Shown here: in pieces, positions 54,801 to 64,000 of the stretch | Position numbering within the stretch: position 1 is the first letter of the stretch | How the letters are laid out: each line of letters opens with the position of its first letter | Assembly (NCBI GenBank): GCA_036426205.1 | Contig: CM071570.1 | Span: forward strand, 140,573,048 to 140,637,047 | Reading direction: 5' to 3' | Length of the DNA: 64,000 bases | DNA from: Ascaphus truei | Lineage: Eukaryota; Chordata; Amphibia; Anura; Ascaphidae | The notes under the pieces: model-generated | What the model was told of the DNA's origin: nothing | The model's input: the letters and a program-made list of their open reading frames with translations, nothing else | The model's database searches: none | Translations under genes and position numbers: made by a program

Positions 54801-57268
54801 AACCTATGTGAAAAAAATTATAAATAAAAAAAAGTGCATGAATTGCGCTTTTAAATAAATCACTTGCTACCTTTCACAGTGCCATATTTGTGGAAGATAA
54901 GAAAGATGTTAAGAAGAGATTTTCTGGGTTATTTATTAACTATTAATCCCTTTTTAAAAGACGTGGTTCTTTTTATAGTATAAATTGTGTCCGAATGGTA
55001 TTTCTAGAACATAATTCTAAACAAAATGCCGGGGATTGTGCCGCAGATACCTCCCCAATCACCATAAATGCCCTCATCTCTCTCTGTTTGCCACTTCAGT
55101 GTCCTCCACCCTCCTCTCCTCCATGTGTCTTCATTTCTACCCTAGAGTGGGCCCACTCTCAGGCCTAACCCTTGCGCATGCGCCGGCCAAAGTCTATTCC
55201 CATCATCTCAAATTCTCCTCAGTCTGCCGTAGGGCGCACACACAATATAAATAATATTGCATTTTTCCAGAGGAAACTTTAAAAAAATGTTTATAGAACA
55301 CCATAAATACCTTGTACAGTGCGTGTGTTCAGTGGGATTTGCTGGACAAAAAATTTCAATGTAATATCTAATTTCTCAAATGATCAAACACTTGAAAAAT
55401 AAAAAAATATATATATTTTTTTAAATAAGGGATATTACTGGGTTTCATACTGTAGTAGAAAAAAATGCTTTTTACACGTTGGGAACATACATTTTGTTAA
55501 TTAAAGAGCTATCAAACTAACAAATTAAAACAGCAGACAACAGACAGAAAATGTGGAATTCTGACAACGAAGAAGGTCTTTCATGTTTTTTGCATAAAGA
55601 GGTTGATAATAACTTGTGTTGCCATTGAGTTAATGCGGCACGTCATATGTGATAGATCATTAATTCCACTGTATTTTTTTGTTTTTACATTTGTGGGTTA
55701 TTATACTTGCAGTACCTGAATCGTGGAGCAGTGCTGCTTAAATAAAATTACTAAAGAAAGTGAAAGAAGATGAAAAAGCCCTGAACATTCAAGAATAAAC
55801 AAACATAAAAAAATAATAATTCATGTTTAATATACTCACCAACGGTTCAATTATTCTCATCATATTTCAAACACAGAAGGCTTACCATATTGTAGGAATT
55901 ACGTACATTTGCTTAATTGTATTGTACTGCGTATCTGCTTCTTTTTTCCCCTATATTTAAATGAATTTGACAGAATGATGATTTTTTCTCTGCCTAATAC
56001 TTTCTTACAATTTTCTACCATCACGATATCAAAAAGTTGGAAATTAGAATTTACCGGTAACCACGTACATTCTCTATCATTTACCCAGTTAAAAAAGCAT
56101 CTGTAAATGTAAAATTACAGAATACCATTGTCAAATGTTCCTCTTAAATATACAAGGAAAATGTGAAACTTTACATGTGGCTTTTTCTTCTGCTGAATTC
56201 TCATCCACCTGATTAACAGCTTCCTAAAAATGTCAATTACTACCCCAAGAGAATACCTTACAGACATCATTTGCCATCTTTTTTATCAGGTAATTCAAGT
56301 GTTCTAATATAGTTCCACAATACTGTATAAACCAAAGACTGATGTCTGCCTGGCAGTTAGCATGATAAATGTGTCTTCAGCATTAGTACTCCTGCATTAG
56401 ACACTTGCTGTTCCAGTTTTAGTTGCCACTTACACATTCCACAGCTAAAAAAATCTCTGGTGCATGCATAATTTCTCGATCACTTTATGGTTTTCAATGT
56501 TTTTAAAATGAAGGTCAGAAAGAAAGCCATGGATTCTGCTCAACAGAAATAAGTCAGAAAGTGTCAATTACCTATGTAGGTCTTTAATAATACTTTTTTT
56601 TTTTTTTTTTTTGGTATTCAGCAAAGTAATGGTGCAGTAGAAGGGTAAAATGTGTATTCCATGCAGAAATGTATTAGAAGCACTCCTACTTACAGCCAGC
56701 CGTGACAGAATAATCATATCACATAATTAGTCAAAGTAATTATTTCATGTATTATTAAATAATACAATATCATATAAAATATGAAACTTTTCTTGCTGAA
56801 TTCTCATCCACCTGATTAACAGCTTCTTAAAACTGTAAATTACTACCCCAAGAGAATACCTTACAGACAATATTTGCCATCTTTTTTTAATCAGGTACTT
56901 GCCAACATACAATGCTGTGGGATAATACTGACCCTGGCCAGTTTAAAGACGATGGTCCATCCATATTTAATAATTGCTGCTACTCAATGAGGTACCTTCT
57001 GGCACAGGAAAGGTGCCCTGTGTAATAGAACCCCTTTCTAAACAGGATCCCTTTACCTGATGAATGACCAGGCTTGACCTGAAATATTTTTGGTTAATTT
57101 CAACATTTGCTCAGAAGGGATAACTATTGTACAAGCCGTATTTATGAAGCAATGCTAGGGTACAATTTAGTGAAGAAGAATACTAAACATTGGAGGATAA
57201 GGAGTTTGAGCTTATTGTTGATGATGCAATGTAGAGAGCATGCAAACAGTTTGATAGGCTAGTTGGTA
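54801..57268. other. Unclassified AT-rich DNA with a dispersed repeat pair
   Basis: Apart from the 110-bp repeat pair listed separately, there is a poly-T run (56591-56612) and a CpG-richer spot with GCGCATGCGC at 55174-55183. No gene is recognised. Confidence 0.4.
56181..56899. repeat. ~110-bp direct repeat pair (56181-56292 and 56787-56899)
   Basis: Both copies contain GCTGAATTCTCATCCACCTG, TTAACAGCTTC, TTACTACCCCAAGAGAATAC and TTGCCATCTTTTTT in the same order, with small indels. They are 600 bases apart in the same orientation. The origin is unknown. Confidence 0.85.
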
Positions 57269-57276
57269 GGCTAGCT

Positions 57277-57458
57277 CAGGGGAGCCCAACTCCAGTCCTC
57301 AAGCCCCACAACAGGTCAGGTTATGAAGATAGCCTCTGCTGGAGCCACCTGTGCTGAAGCAGGGACTGACTGAGCCACCTGTGCTGAAGCAGGAATATCC
57401 TGCAAACCGGACCTGTTGGGGTGGGGGTGAGCTTGAGGACTTGAGTTGAGCACTCCTG
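57277..57458. mobile_element. hAT MITE, 182 bp
   Basis: The termini CAGGGGAGCCCAACTCCAGT (57277) and CAGGAGTGCTCAACTCAAGT (inward from 57458) are imperfect inverted repeats, and both continue CCTCAAG. The flanks GGCTAGCT (57269-57276) and GGCTAGTT (57459-57466) match at seven of eight, fitting an 8-bp hAT duplication. Inside, GAGCCACCTGTGCTGAAGCA occurs twice. No coding capacity. Confidence 0.88.
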
Positions 57459-57466
57459 GGCTAGTT

Positions 57467-58203
57467 CACAGCCACGGTTAATAAGCACACACTTAGGAGC
57501 GGTCATTGAAAAGATCATCCATGTTGAATGGAGAGTGGAATATACGTCAATGAGTAGTGCTCAAAGTGCTTTACAAAAATAATGGTACGGTGACAGACAT
57601 CCAAAATATCTGAAATTATGTAAGAAAACAAAAAGGTTGAAAATCTACACTGACTATATTTAACACAGATGTGTACAGTATGTATACTTGGAGAATAGAA
57701 AGGAAGGGAGACTGCCTAAATTAAGTCCATTCTTCTTTTTTTAATTGAACTATACGATTATAAGTAAAAAGGTAGTGGTACTTTGAGTGTACAAATTAGA
57801 AAGTATTGTCCTCCTGTATCTCTATTATTACCCATCATTATCACCCTAATCACTGATAATGCAATACAATGTAAAGAAACGGCAAGTAGCAAACACTCAG
57901 GAGAGGGATCCTCATAAGTAGTTAATCTGGACCCATATGAGAGATTGATGCCAAGTTTCAATACCAAAAATAATTAAAGGGAAGATTTAATGAAGCTTTC
58001 TTTTATAATCTACAGGGAAGTCGTTCAGGCAGGTGTTTATTTTTCCAAAAATAATGCAAACAAATGACACAATGAGAAATATTATAATGGGCATTTAATA
58101 TGACAGAATATTTACACAACTTAAAAAAACAAACAGACACATTTTATATATGGTGGGTGAAAAACAGACAAAAACAAAGTACTGTATAGCAAGAGAAGAC
58201 TAA
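57467..58203. other. Unclassified
   Basis: AT-rich, no gene or bounded repeat. Confidence 0.4.
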
Positions 58204-58599
58204 AAGTGGGCTTAGGTCTGGGCAAACAGGGGCAACTGCCTGGGGCCCCATACTATAGGGGCCCCAAAATTGAGTTGATGCTGATAGTTTGTGATTTTTG
58301 TGTATTTTTCTAATTGTGATTATCTGTATTTACTGTACTTGACGCACTTTATCTGCACAGCATTTTACTTGTTGTTTATGACTTGCGTAACTTTTATAGT
58401 GAATTGGTGATATAATGTTACATGTATTATGTACATTGGAATATTCTTCACTCCAGTTGTAATAAATATTGTATAAATATTAATTCTACTTTCATTGTCG
58501 CTTCATCGAAAGTGAAACTTCAATCAGAAATGTAAACCTCCAAGGGGCCCCCAATGACTCACTTGCCCCAAGAACGCCAAGGCCAACCCTGAAGTGTAT
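58204..58599. mobile_element. hAT-like MITE, decayed
   Basis: CTGCCTGGGGCCCCATA near 58230 and GGGGCCCCAA near 58257 face GGGGCCCCCAATGACTCAC near 58552. The right end GGCCAACCCTG (58591) is typical of hAT ends of the CAGGGTTGGCC type. AAGTG occurs at both flanks (58204 and 58592). The left terminus is poorly preserved. Confidence 0.5.
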
Positions 58600-58871
58600 C
58601 TGTATGTCATCAATAGGTCTTCTTACCTGCTTCATTTACCCCACAGTCACATGTCATGCAGTGGTTAAGGGTGAGGCAAGAAACATACAACATATTAAAA
58701 ATCTCTGCAAGAAACGTTAATGCACTAAAATGGAGAGCAGCCCTGGTAGAAGAGACCGAATGATTCATTTTCACTAGGAGATGACTGACAAGAAGGAAAC
58801 AGTGACTCATGCTGGGGTACTTTACACCTTAAAGCAGCACTAGTGGTGACACATTCTATTTAAAAAAAATA

Positions 58872-59156
58872 GGTTTGAAGCAGGGGTCTCCGACTCTGAA
58901 CCGCGTTGATTTCAGCTCCATGGACTTTTCTAAATACTTACCTCAGTAGGTGTTTCCGGTATCTCTGCCTAGTTTAAAGCTTCCGTTTCATGTGGACCAA
59001 TAGGAAGATGCAAGGGATGCTGAGGGACATTTAAGCCACCATTTCAATAGCCCCTGGCTGCTACTGGCACACCCTTCCGAGGTAAGTATCTCGGGAAGCA
59101 GGAGGTCCCCGGAGCTGAAATGAACGCAGTTCAGGTCCGGAGACCCCTTGCTTCAA
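58872..59156. repeat. Foldback module H, copy 6
   Basis: GGTTTGAAGCAGGGGTCTCC at left is mirrored by GGAGACCCCTTGCTTCAAACC at right. Inner arms pair around CCAATAGGAAG. The outer ends GGTTTGAAGC/GCTTCAAACC are the clearest terminal sequence for this module. Confidence 0.8.
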
Positions 59157-62100
59157 ACCAACTTAATTTTTTTTTTTTTTAAAACACACACAAAAGTGTA
59201 GCTAGGAGTCTTGCTTGAAGCTGCAGCAATAGCATATCAAGAGTTTCAGTAATACTCAGCATTTGGCTGAGCAAAACAGTCTGTAAAGAGTACAGAAGTA
59301 CTAACAGGAGTATAATAATGCCATAGTACTTTAGAATTAGGCTAATGTGTCCATTGTGCACAAAAGAGAATATCAATCAAAAAATAATTTAGTCCATTAA
59401 TTACTTAGGTACAACATGAATGGATGCAGTGTGAAGAGAAAATGTTCCTAATGAGGGTACTACATAAGCAATACACAGATGATGGGTATGCAAGTCACTG
59501 GTGCTGAAGCAGCATTCTACAACAAGGGATAAGACACACAAAGGCCTAACCTGCTGTAAGAGCTGACACCAAGCACTCTATGATGTTCCAAGGACAGGAG
59601 GATGGTCATTCATAACCATATATTTCCCCTGTTGTTTTTGGATTGAGACATCTACACTAATCCAGACTTCCTAAAAACAAAATAGGAAATTATTATCTAT
59701 GTCACCTGTATATGAACAGATTAAGAACATTACATTGTTCCCTCAGATAACACAACATATCCTAATCTAACGCAGAAAATCACAAAGTTTCAATAGAATT
59801 TAGTCGCATTGTTGTTGCAGATTATAGCAATATACCCCAGCAGTGGGAACATTGAAGCTTGATGCATGTTGTTGACCTGTTTGTCAAATACTAAATGAGT
59901 CATTATTACAAAATTGTTACAAAATGTTATAATATACTGTATTTGTTCAGAAACCAACCCAAAAAAAGCTAAGTCAAAAAAACACTGTCTCAAATAACAT
60001 TTTTATTTGAGTTGTGTTGTAGCAGAATGACTATGCTGATTATCCCTCTAAGTTTGTTAATAATTTTACATAATAAGTAGGCATAGTTTGTTAAAATGAC
60101 TTTGTTTTTGTTGTGTTCATATATAAGAAACACTTTCCTGCCATATAACGTAGAAAAAACATTGCAAACAATAAAGGATTGGAAATATTCCGTGGTTTAC
60201 GTGGGAGAGACCCAATAATATTATGTTTACAATTTAACAGATATACAATGTGGGACTATGTTTTCTTTCTATTGCATCATGAACATATGCTATACATTTT
60301 GTAGGCTTGGTACTTCAAGATTCCCACTAACATGAAAATGTCTTCAATGTATTGTTTGAAATATTTGAATTAATTATTCAGGCTGTTAAACTTCACCACT
60401 GATGCAATAGATTTGTGCTCTTTAATAAGAGAGCATTTTGAATATGAGTCCCATAGCACTGAGGTATTTCGCCTCACTTGCACCTAAAATTTGGTCAATG
60501 ATTGACCAGTACATTAAGATGTTTCTTACACTTGAGTTAGAGGCAAGTATCTAGATAAAATAATAATAGTTGCATTTGTGTCATCCAAAAGAAAAAGCAA
60601 AGAACAGCGTACATGCCAAATGACACCGGAGCTAGCAAAATATAAGAACATTTACATACAAATATACATAAACAGTATGACTATACAGACCCGCTTATAC
60701 CTCCTGATGCGTTTCATACTTTTATTAGCGCTTCCCCAAAGGAAGTGAATCACAATCAACCCCCACATAAATAAAAATAAGAGTAATAACTTTATTTCAT
60801 ATACAGTAGCACTTTTCTCCCAATGGGACTCAAAGTGCTTCACAATTACATTATAGTGTGAGGTACGCAGCACACTTATGATTTATACTGTCTGTAAAAA
60901 TTCCTACGGGTAGGTCAATCCAAAATGTAAGTATTCAATATCAATACATAGCAATGTCCACCATCAATTAAAATATAACTTACTATGTCTAAATTAAAAA
61001 ATCTTTGGCCCAAAATTCTTAACTTGCCCCTTCCTCTAGACAAATCACACATTAACACTATCCCCTGTACCTGCAAATCATGCAAATTAAAAAAAAGGGT
61101 AACATAATGTATCTGTGTTGTGATGGACATAAATATGTTACATTAGTATCATTGAGTCTGCGCCTTTCTTGAAATACTTTTTGGTTTTATTTTATTGTAA
61201 AAAGCAATGACTAGATGTTCAGGTTTATGTCAGCTGAATACCAAAAGCCAAATCATTTAAAAACCAGCAAATCAAGCAAGGTTTACCTACTAGTTTAACA
61301 TGAAGTTGTCCTAATATTGTAACTGCACAACAAAGTGCATATATTTACAGTATCAATTAGTAAACTGAGGTAAAGTGTGAGTGAGATAGAAGAGCTGAGA
61401 GATTGAGTAAGAGAGGAGAGCTGAAACCCAGAGACGGAGAACATCAGAGGGAGTATAAGAGAGTGAGAAGGGAGAGAGACTGAGATAGAGAATGAAAGAG
61501 AAAAGTAGAAGGTTATCAATTAAATTGTGATAGTGCCAATCAGGGTACTATTGCATGGAAAATCCCATAGACGTCAATGGGAGTTTACGTGGAATAGTAC
61601 TCCGATCAGCACTTTCACTGTTTAATGAATAACCCGGGAGAGACTGCTACAAAAAAAGAGAGAGATGGAATATACATTCAGGTGCATACAAATATAGTTA
61701 GTAGTTATATCACACTTAGAGATAGAGACTGTCACGTAAAGGGTTTTAGAAACAAAGTTTTGACCGAATAAGAACATGTATTGCCTCTACTAACATAAAA
61801 CATTGATAGTGCGCAGACAAGTGAGTTTGAGTTAGCGAGACCTGGGTGTCTATGAAAGCTGCATGGTCGGTCATTGACCATCGGTCATTAGTTAGACCTA
61901 AGAGTACCTAAGCTCTGTCAAATAGGAATAATTGCTGCGGAGCCATCACAAGGGACCTTCACTGGGCTACAGGGAAAGATAAATTAATTTGCAGCCAACA
62001 CCCCACACATTTAAAAAAAAAAAAAAAAAGCTTAAAAAGGGCATCAAATTACACAACCCCTTAAAAACAGAGTTGTTTCACTTGTCTTGGCCTGGTGAAA

Positions 62101-62275
62101 CTGTGTGACATTTCAGTCAATAGGAAGACAATTAAGACCTAATTGGGGTATAGACTGGAAATTGAAACGGGGTTAAGAAAGCAGTTTTAATTAAATATAC
62201 GTATTAATTAATCATGTTCTAGGTAATTAGCTTCAGTATAATTAACTATATTTTTTATCATAAGTAGAGGGCTAA
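59157..62275. other. Long unclassified AT-rich stretch
   Basis: No gene or bounded transposon is recognised. There are poly-T (59166-59180) and poly-A (62011-62030) runs, and a GAGA-rich purine tract at 61375-61505. The word TATACAGTAGCACTTTTCTC near 60800 is unassigned. Confidence 0.4.
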
Positions 62276-62428
62276 TTGCTCTGTATGTCAGCCCTCACTA
62301 AAATAACGAATGACATCCATGCTGCCAAATACAGAGGTCATTACACTCTGCTCATAATACTTGACCTCTCTGCAGCGTTTGATACTGTGGACCACCCTCT
62401 TTTCCTTCACATTCTCCATACTCTTGGT
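62276..62428 (+). pseudogene. L2 reverse-transcriptase fragment
   Basis: The plus-strand frame reads [17 protein letters not shown], then [20 protein letters not shown] and HILHTLG. This is the L2 RT block around catalytic motif A (D of LDLSAAFD). It stops within a codon of TGTCATG at 62429, the start of a Gypsy LTR, so the break is due to that insertion and not to decay. Nothing of the L2 beyond that point is in the window. Confidence 0.9.
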
Positions 62429-63641
62429 TGTCATGTTCTAGCCTGCAGTGCCCATGCTTCTCCACCGGGACTGCTGCTGCTCTGCTAACTCTCAAGGAAC
62501 TTTCCAGACCCTGAAACCTGACACCTCTGCACCTGTGCTCTACCTCTCCTCCTGCTTATATAAACTTCCACTTCCTCTCCGTCAGTGCCTGTTTATACTG
62601 GTTCCTCCAGCTTGTGCTAGGTTCCTGTGTTTGCTGCTGCTATTGCTATTGTCCTGTTCCTACCTCTCAAGACCCTAACCACGCTATCAGCCGCCTGCCT
62701 CCAACCTCTGCTTGTGTTACGCTGTGCTCACCACAAACAAGGCGGGACCACGGTGCTGAGGTGGGAATGGATATTACGCCGCCCACAGCCACTGGGGCAC
62801 GTCTGGAGTGTAGAGTAAGTCGGAATAGCCGGGTCGGGGTTGGAGAGGTATGGGTCATCGATATTCTTGCCGGGGTCAGAGGAGGAGAGGTACGGAACAT
62901 TGCAGGTACTATTAGCCAGGTCCGGGATTGGAGAGAGTAGCATTGTCATGGTCCGTTTGCTGAGGTCAGGATGGGAGAGAGTAGAATGGTCGTTAGTCCA
63001 GATGCCGAGGTCGGGTCTGGAGAAGAGCAGATGGTCGCGGAAAGCCGGGTCGTTACACAGTAAGAAGCAGCAAGGCAAGACAGGACAAGACTGTGGAGGC
63101 AGAGAAGTGGTGAGTTCAACGCAACTAGAACTATGCTCAGCCAAAGTGCCAAAGGCACAGCTGACTGAGCATATGTAGGTGAGAGCATCCAATGAGAGAA
63201 CATCTGCGTAGAAGTAAGTATAGAGCAAGGGCTGTGAAAGGAGGCAGGGTAACAAGGCACAGATGAGCTTCCTGGGCTGGATCCTGTGAGTGCTGTGCAT
63301 GCGTCTGTGCGCATGCGTGCCTACGCGCACCCCCCATCCTCACAAAGGGACGTCTCTAAGGGGCTCGAGCAGGTGCGTGCGCGCCAGAGACGTGACTGCT
63401 GCCGGAGGGATTGGCGGGACCTGCAGAGGCAGGCGCGGGACAGGGGAGAGTGCCGAGCGCCGGAGTAGGTGAGCAGAGAGCGCGCCGAGGGCAGCATGAC
63501 TCCCCGAACCTTACAGCTTGTGACCTCGATAACGCTACCTGCCACCTGCCACCTGCCTCCGACCTCTGTTTGTGACCCCGACCACGCTCCCTGCTGTTCC
63601 TGCCACTGGGATTCACTCCAGCCATTGATAAACCCTTGACA
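62429..63641 (+). mobile_element. Gypsy family-B 5' LTR, split by a family-A solo LTR
   Basis: The ends TGTCA (62429) and TGACA (63637-63641) are inverted repeats. TATA (CTTATATAAAC) lies at about 62556. Removing the 62715-63515 insertion and one GCTTG leaves about 407 bases. The parts read CGCCTGCCTCCAACCTCTGC on the left and TGCCTCCGACCTCTG on the right, words repeated in tandem in the minus-strand LTR at 24813-25386. The gag start codon follows 18 bases after the LTR. The 3' LTR lies outside the window. Confidence 0.8.
62715..63515 (-). mobile_element. Gypsy family-A solo LTR, 801 bp, with 5-bp duplication
   Basis: Plus-strand ends are TGTTACGC (62715) and CCTTACA (63515). GCTTG is found exactly on both sides (62710-62714 and 63516-63520). 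The minus strand contains ACATATGCTCAG and TTTGGCTGAGCATAG, the family signature. Four or five units of the form GGTCnGGnTTGGAGAG-G lie at 62830-63030. The 163- and 200-codon minus-strand frames overlapping this unit are LTR sequence and not genes. Confidence 0.9.
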
Positions 63642-63659
63642 GAATAAAGAGGACCTAGC

Positions 63660-64000
63660 ATGGATTCCACCAGAACAGACCTGACCCAGGCTCAGACGAT
63701 TAATGACATGCAACGTACCATGGTTGGTTTCCAAGAAAAACAAGGATATGTTGTCAACCGTCTTGGTCGCGTGGAAGACCATGGTGCCCTCTGGGAAGAA
63801 CATCTCATCCACTTGGAAGAACGATCCGCCTCCGCAGAAGAAGAAGTACGCGAACTGTGTGCAGCTCTAATCGCTGCGTCTGTTCAAAACATAGTGCCCC
63901 TGCAAACCGCACCCAGTGTATCCTTTCCGGAAAATTTTGGGGGAAAAAACAATCTTTCTGGGATTTCCTCAATCAATGCAGATTTCTGTTTACACTACAG
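63660..64000 (+). CDS. Gypsy gag, N-terminal part (runs off the window)
   Basis: ATG at 63660 follows the family-B LTR by 18 bases. The frame is open to the window end (113 codons). It begins MDSTRTDLTQAQTINDMQ and has a charged, coiled-coil-like stretch (about residues 45-75, LEERSASAEEEVRELCAAL) and a FPENFGG block near residue 92. That block precedes the capsid in Ty3/Gypsy Gag. After a G5A6 run near 63940 the expected capsid words appear in another frame, so a one-base indel probably interrupts the gene there. No termination codon is visible in the window. Confidence 0.75.
   Translation, partial: MDSTRTDLTQAQTINDMQRTMVGFQEKQGYVVNRLGRVEDHGALWEEHLIHLEERSASAEEEVRELCAALIAASVQNIVPLQTAPSVSFPENFGGKNNLSGISSINADFCLHY

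Noticed and set aside
62728..63330. 200-codon minus-strand frame with many S, P and D residues
   Set aside because: It lies wholly inside the family-A solo LTR. The peptide repeats reflect tandem LTR units.
63321..63812. 163-codon minus-strand frame
   Set aside because: It is antisense to the gag start and crosses the LTR border. The plus-strand gag frame explains the openness.

Overview
This window looks like non-mammalian vertebrate nuclear DNA, most likely from an amphibian (probably a frog). The evidence is the repeat content: Penelope-like retroelements with GIY-YIG domains and hammerhead-like ribozymes, chromodomain Ty3/Gypsy elements, L2 and CR1-type LINEs, tRNA-derived SINEs with an L2-like 3' end, hAT MITEs, and TIR elements with 3-bp target duplications that resemble PIF/Harbinger. 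CpG-poor, AT-rich background is broken by CpG-rich LTRs. I found no convincing host protein-coding exon, rRNA or functional tRNA gene. Every long open frame I could interpret belongs to a transposable element. The species assignment is inference.

Layout. 1-13 kb: mostly unclassified AT-rich DNA with a tRNA-SINE (2.3-2.5 kb), an LTR-like unit (3.1-3.9 kb), a 1125-bp solo LTR with a 4-bp duplication (5.6-6.7 kb) and a hAT MITE (7.6-7.9 kb). 13-17 kb: a Gypsy 3' end (LTR, PPT, chromodomain, minus strand) split by a 1420-bp solo LTR with a 6-bp duplication, then a large inverted repeat next to a minus-strand ribozyme. 17.8-22.8 kb: a TIR element split by Penelope copy PLE1 (16-bp target duplication, 449-codon RT/endonuclease frame from its first TTG, ribozyme). 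23-29 kb: simple repeats, Gypsy and other LTRs, and foldback repeats. 29.0-31.5 kb: a 2.5-kb TIR element full of palindromes. 31.9-32.7 kb: a Gypsy solo LTR. 33.3-33.9 kb: a LINE C-terminal frame.

35.7-39.5 kb is a Gypsy 5' LTR split by a 2.8-kb L2, followed by a frameshifted gag. 40.1-44.9 kb is PLE2, split by a block that itself contains a 773-bp Gypsy solo LTR. 45.4-49.5 kb is a minus-strand LINE (endonuclease tail and RT) interrupted by PLE3 and by a short LINE 3' fragment. 52.1-52.6 kb is a MITE holding a GT/CA microsatellite. 53-59 kb has a second SINE, two foldback elements and two hAT MITEs. 59-62 kb is unclassified. 62.3-64 kb is an L2 fragment hit by a second Gypsy family, whose 5' LTR was in turn hit by an 801-bp solo LTR of the first Gypsy family. 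The gag of the host element runs off the window.

The most interesting signal is a set of four hammerhead-ribozyme-like structures, three tied to Penelope copies. Their stem II sequences differ but still pair, stem III is minimal, and all four share an extra A before stem II. Nested insertions also give a relative insertion chronology. All boundaries were read by eye, with no database search behind them.
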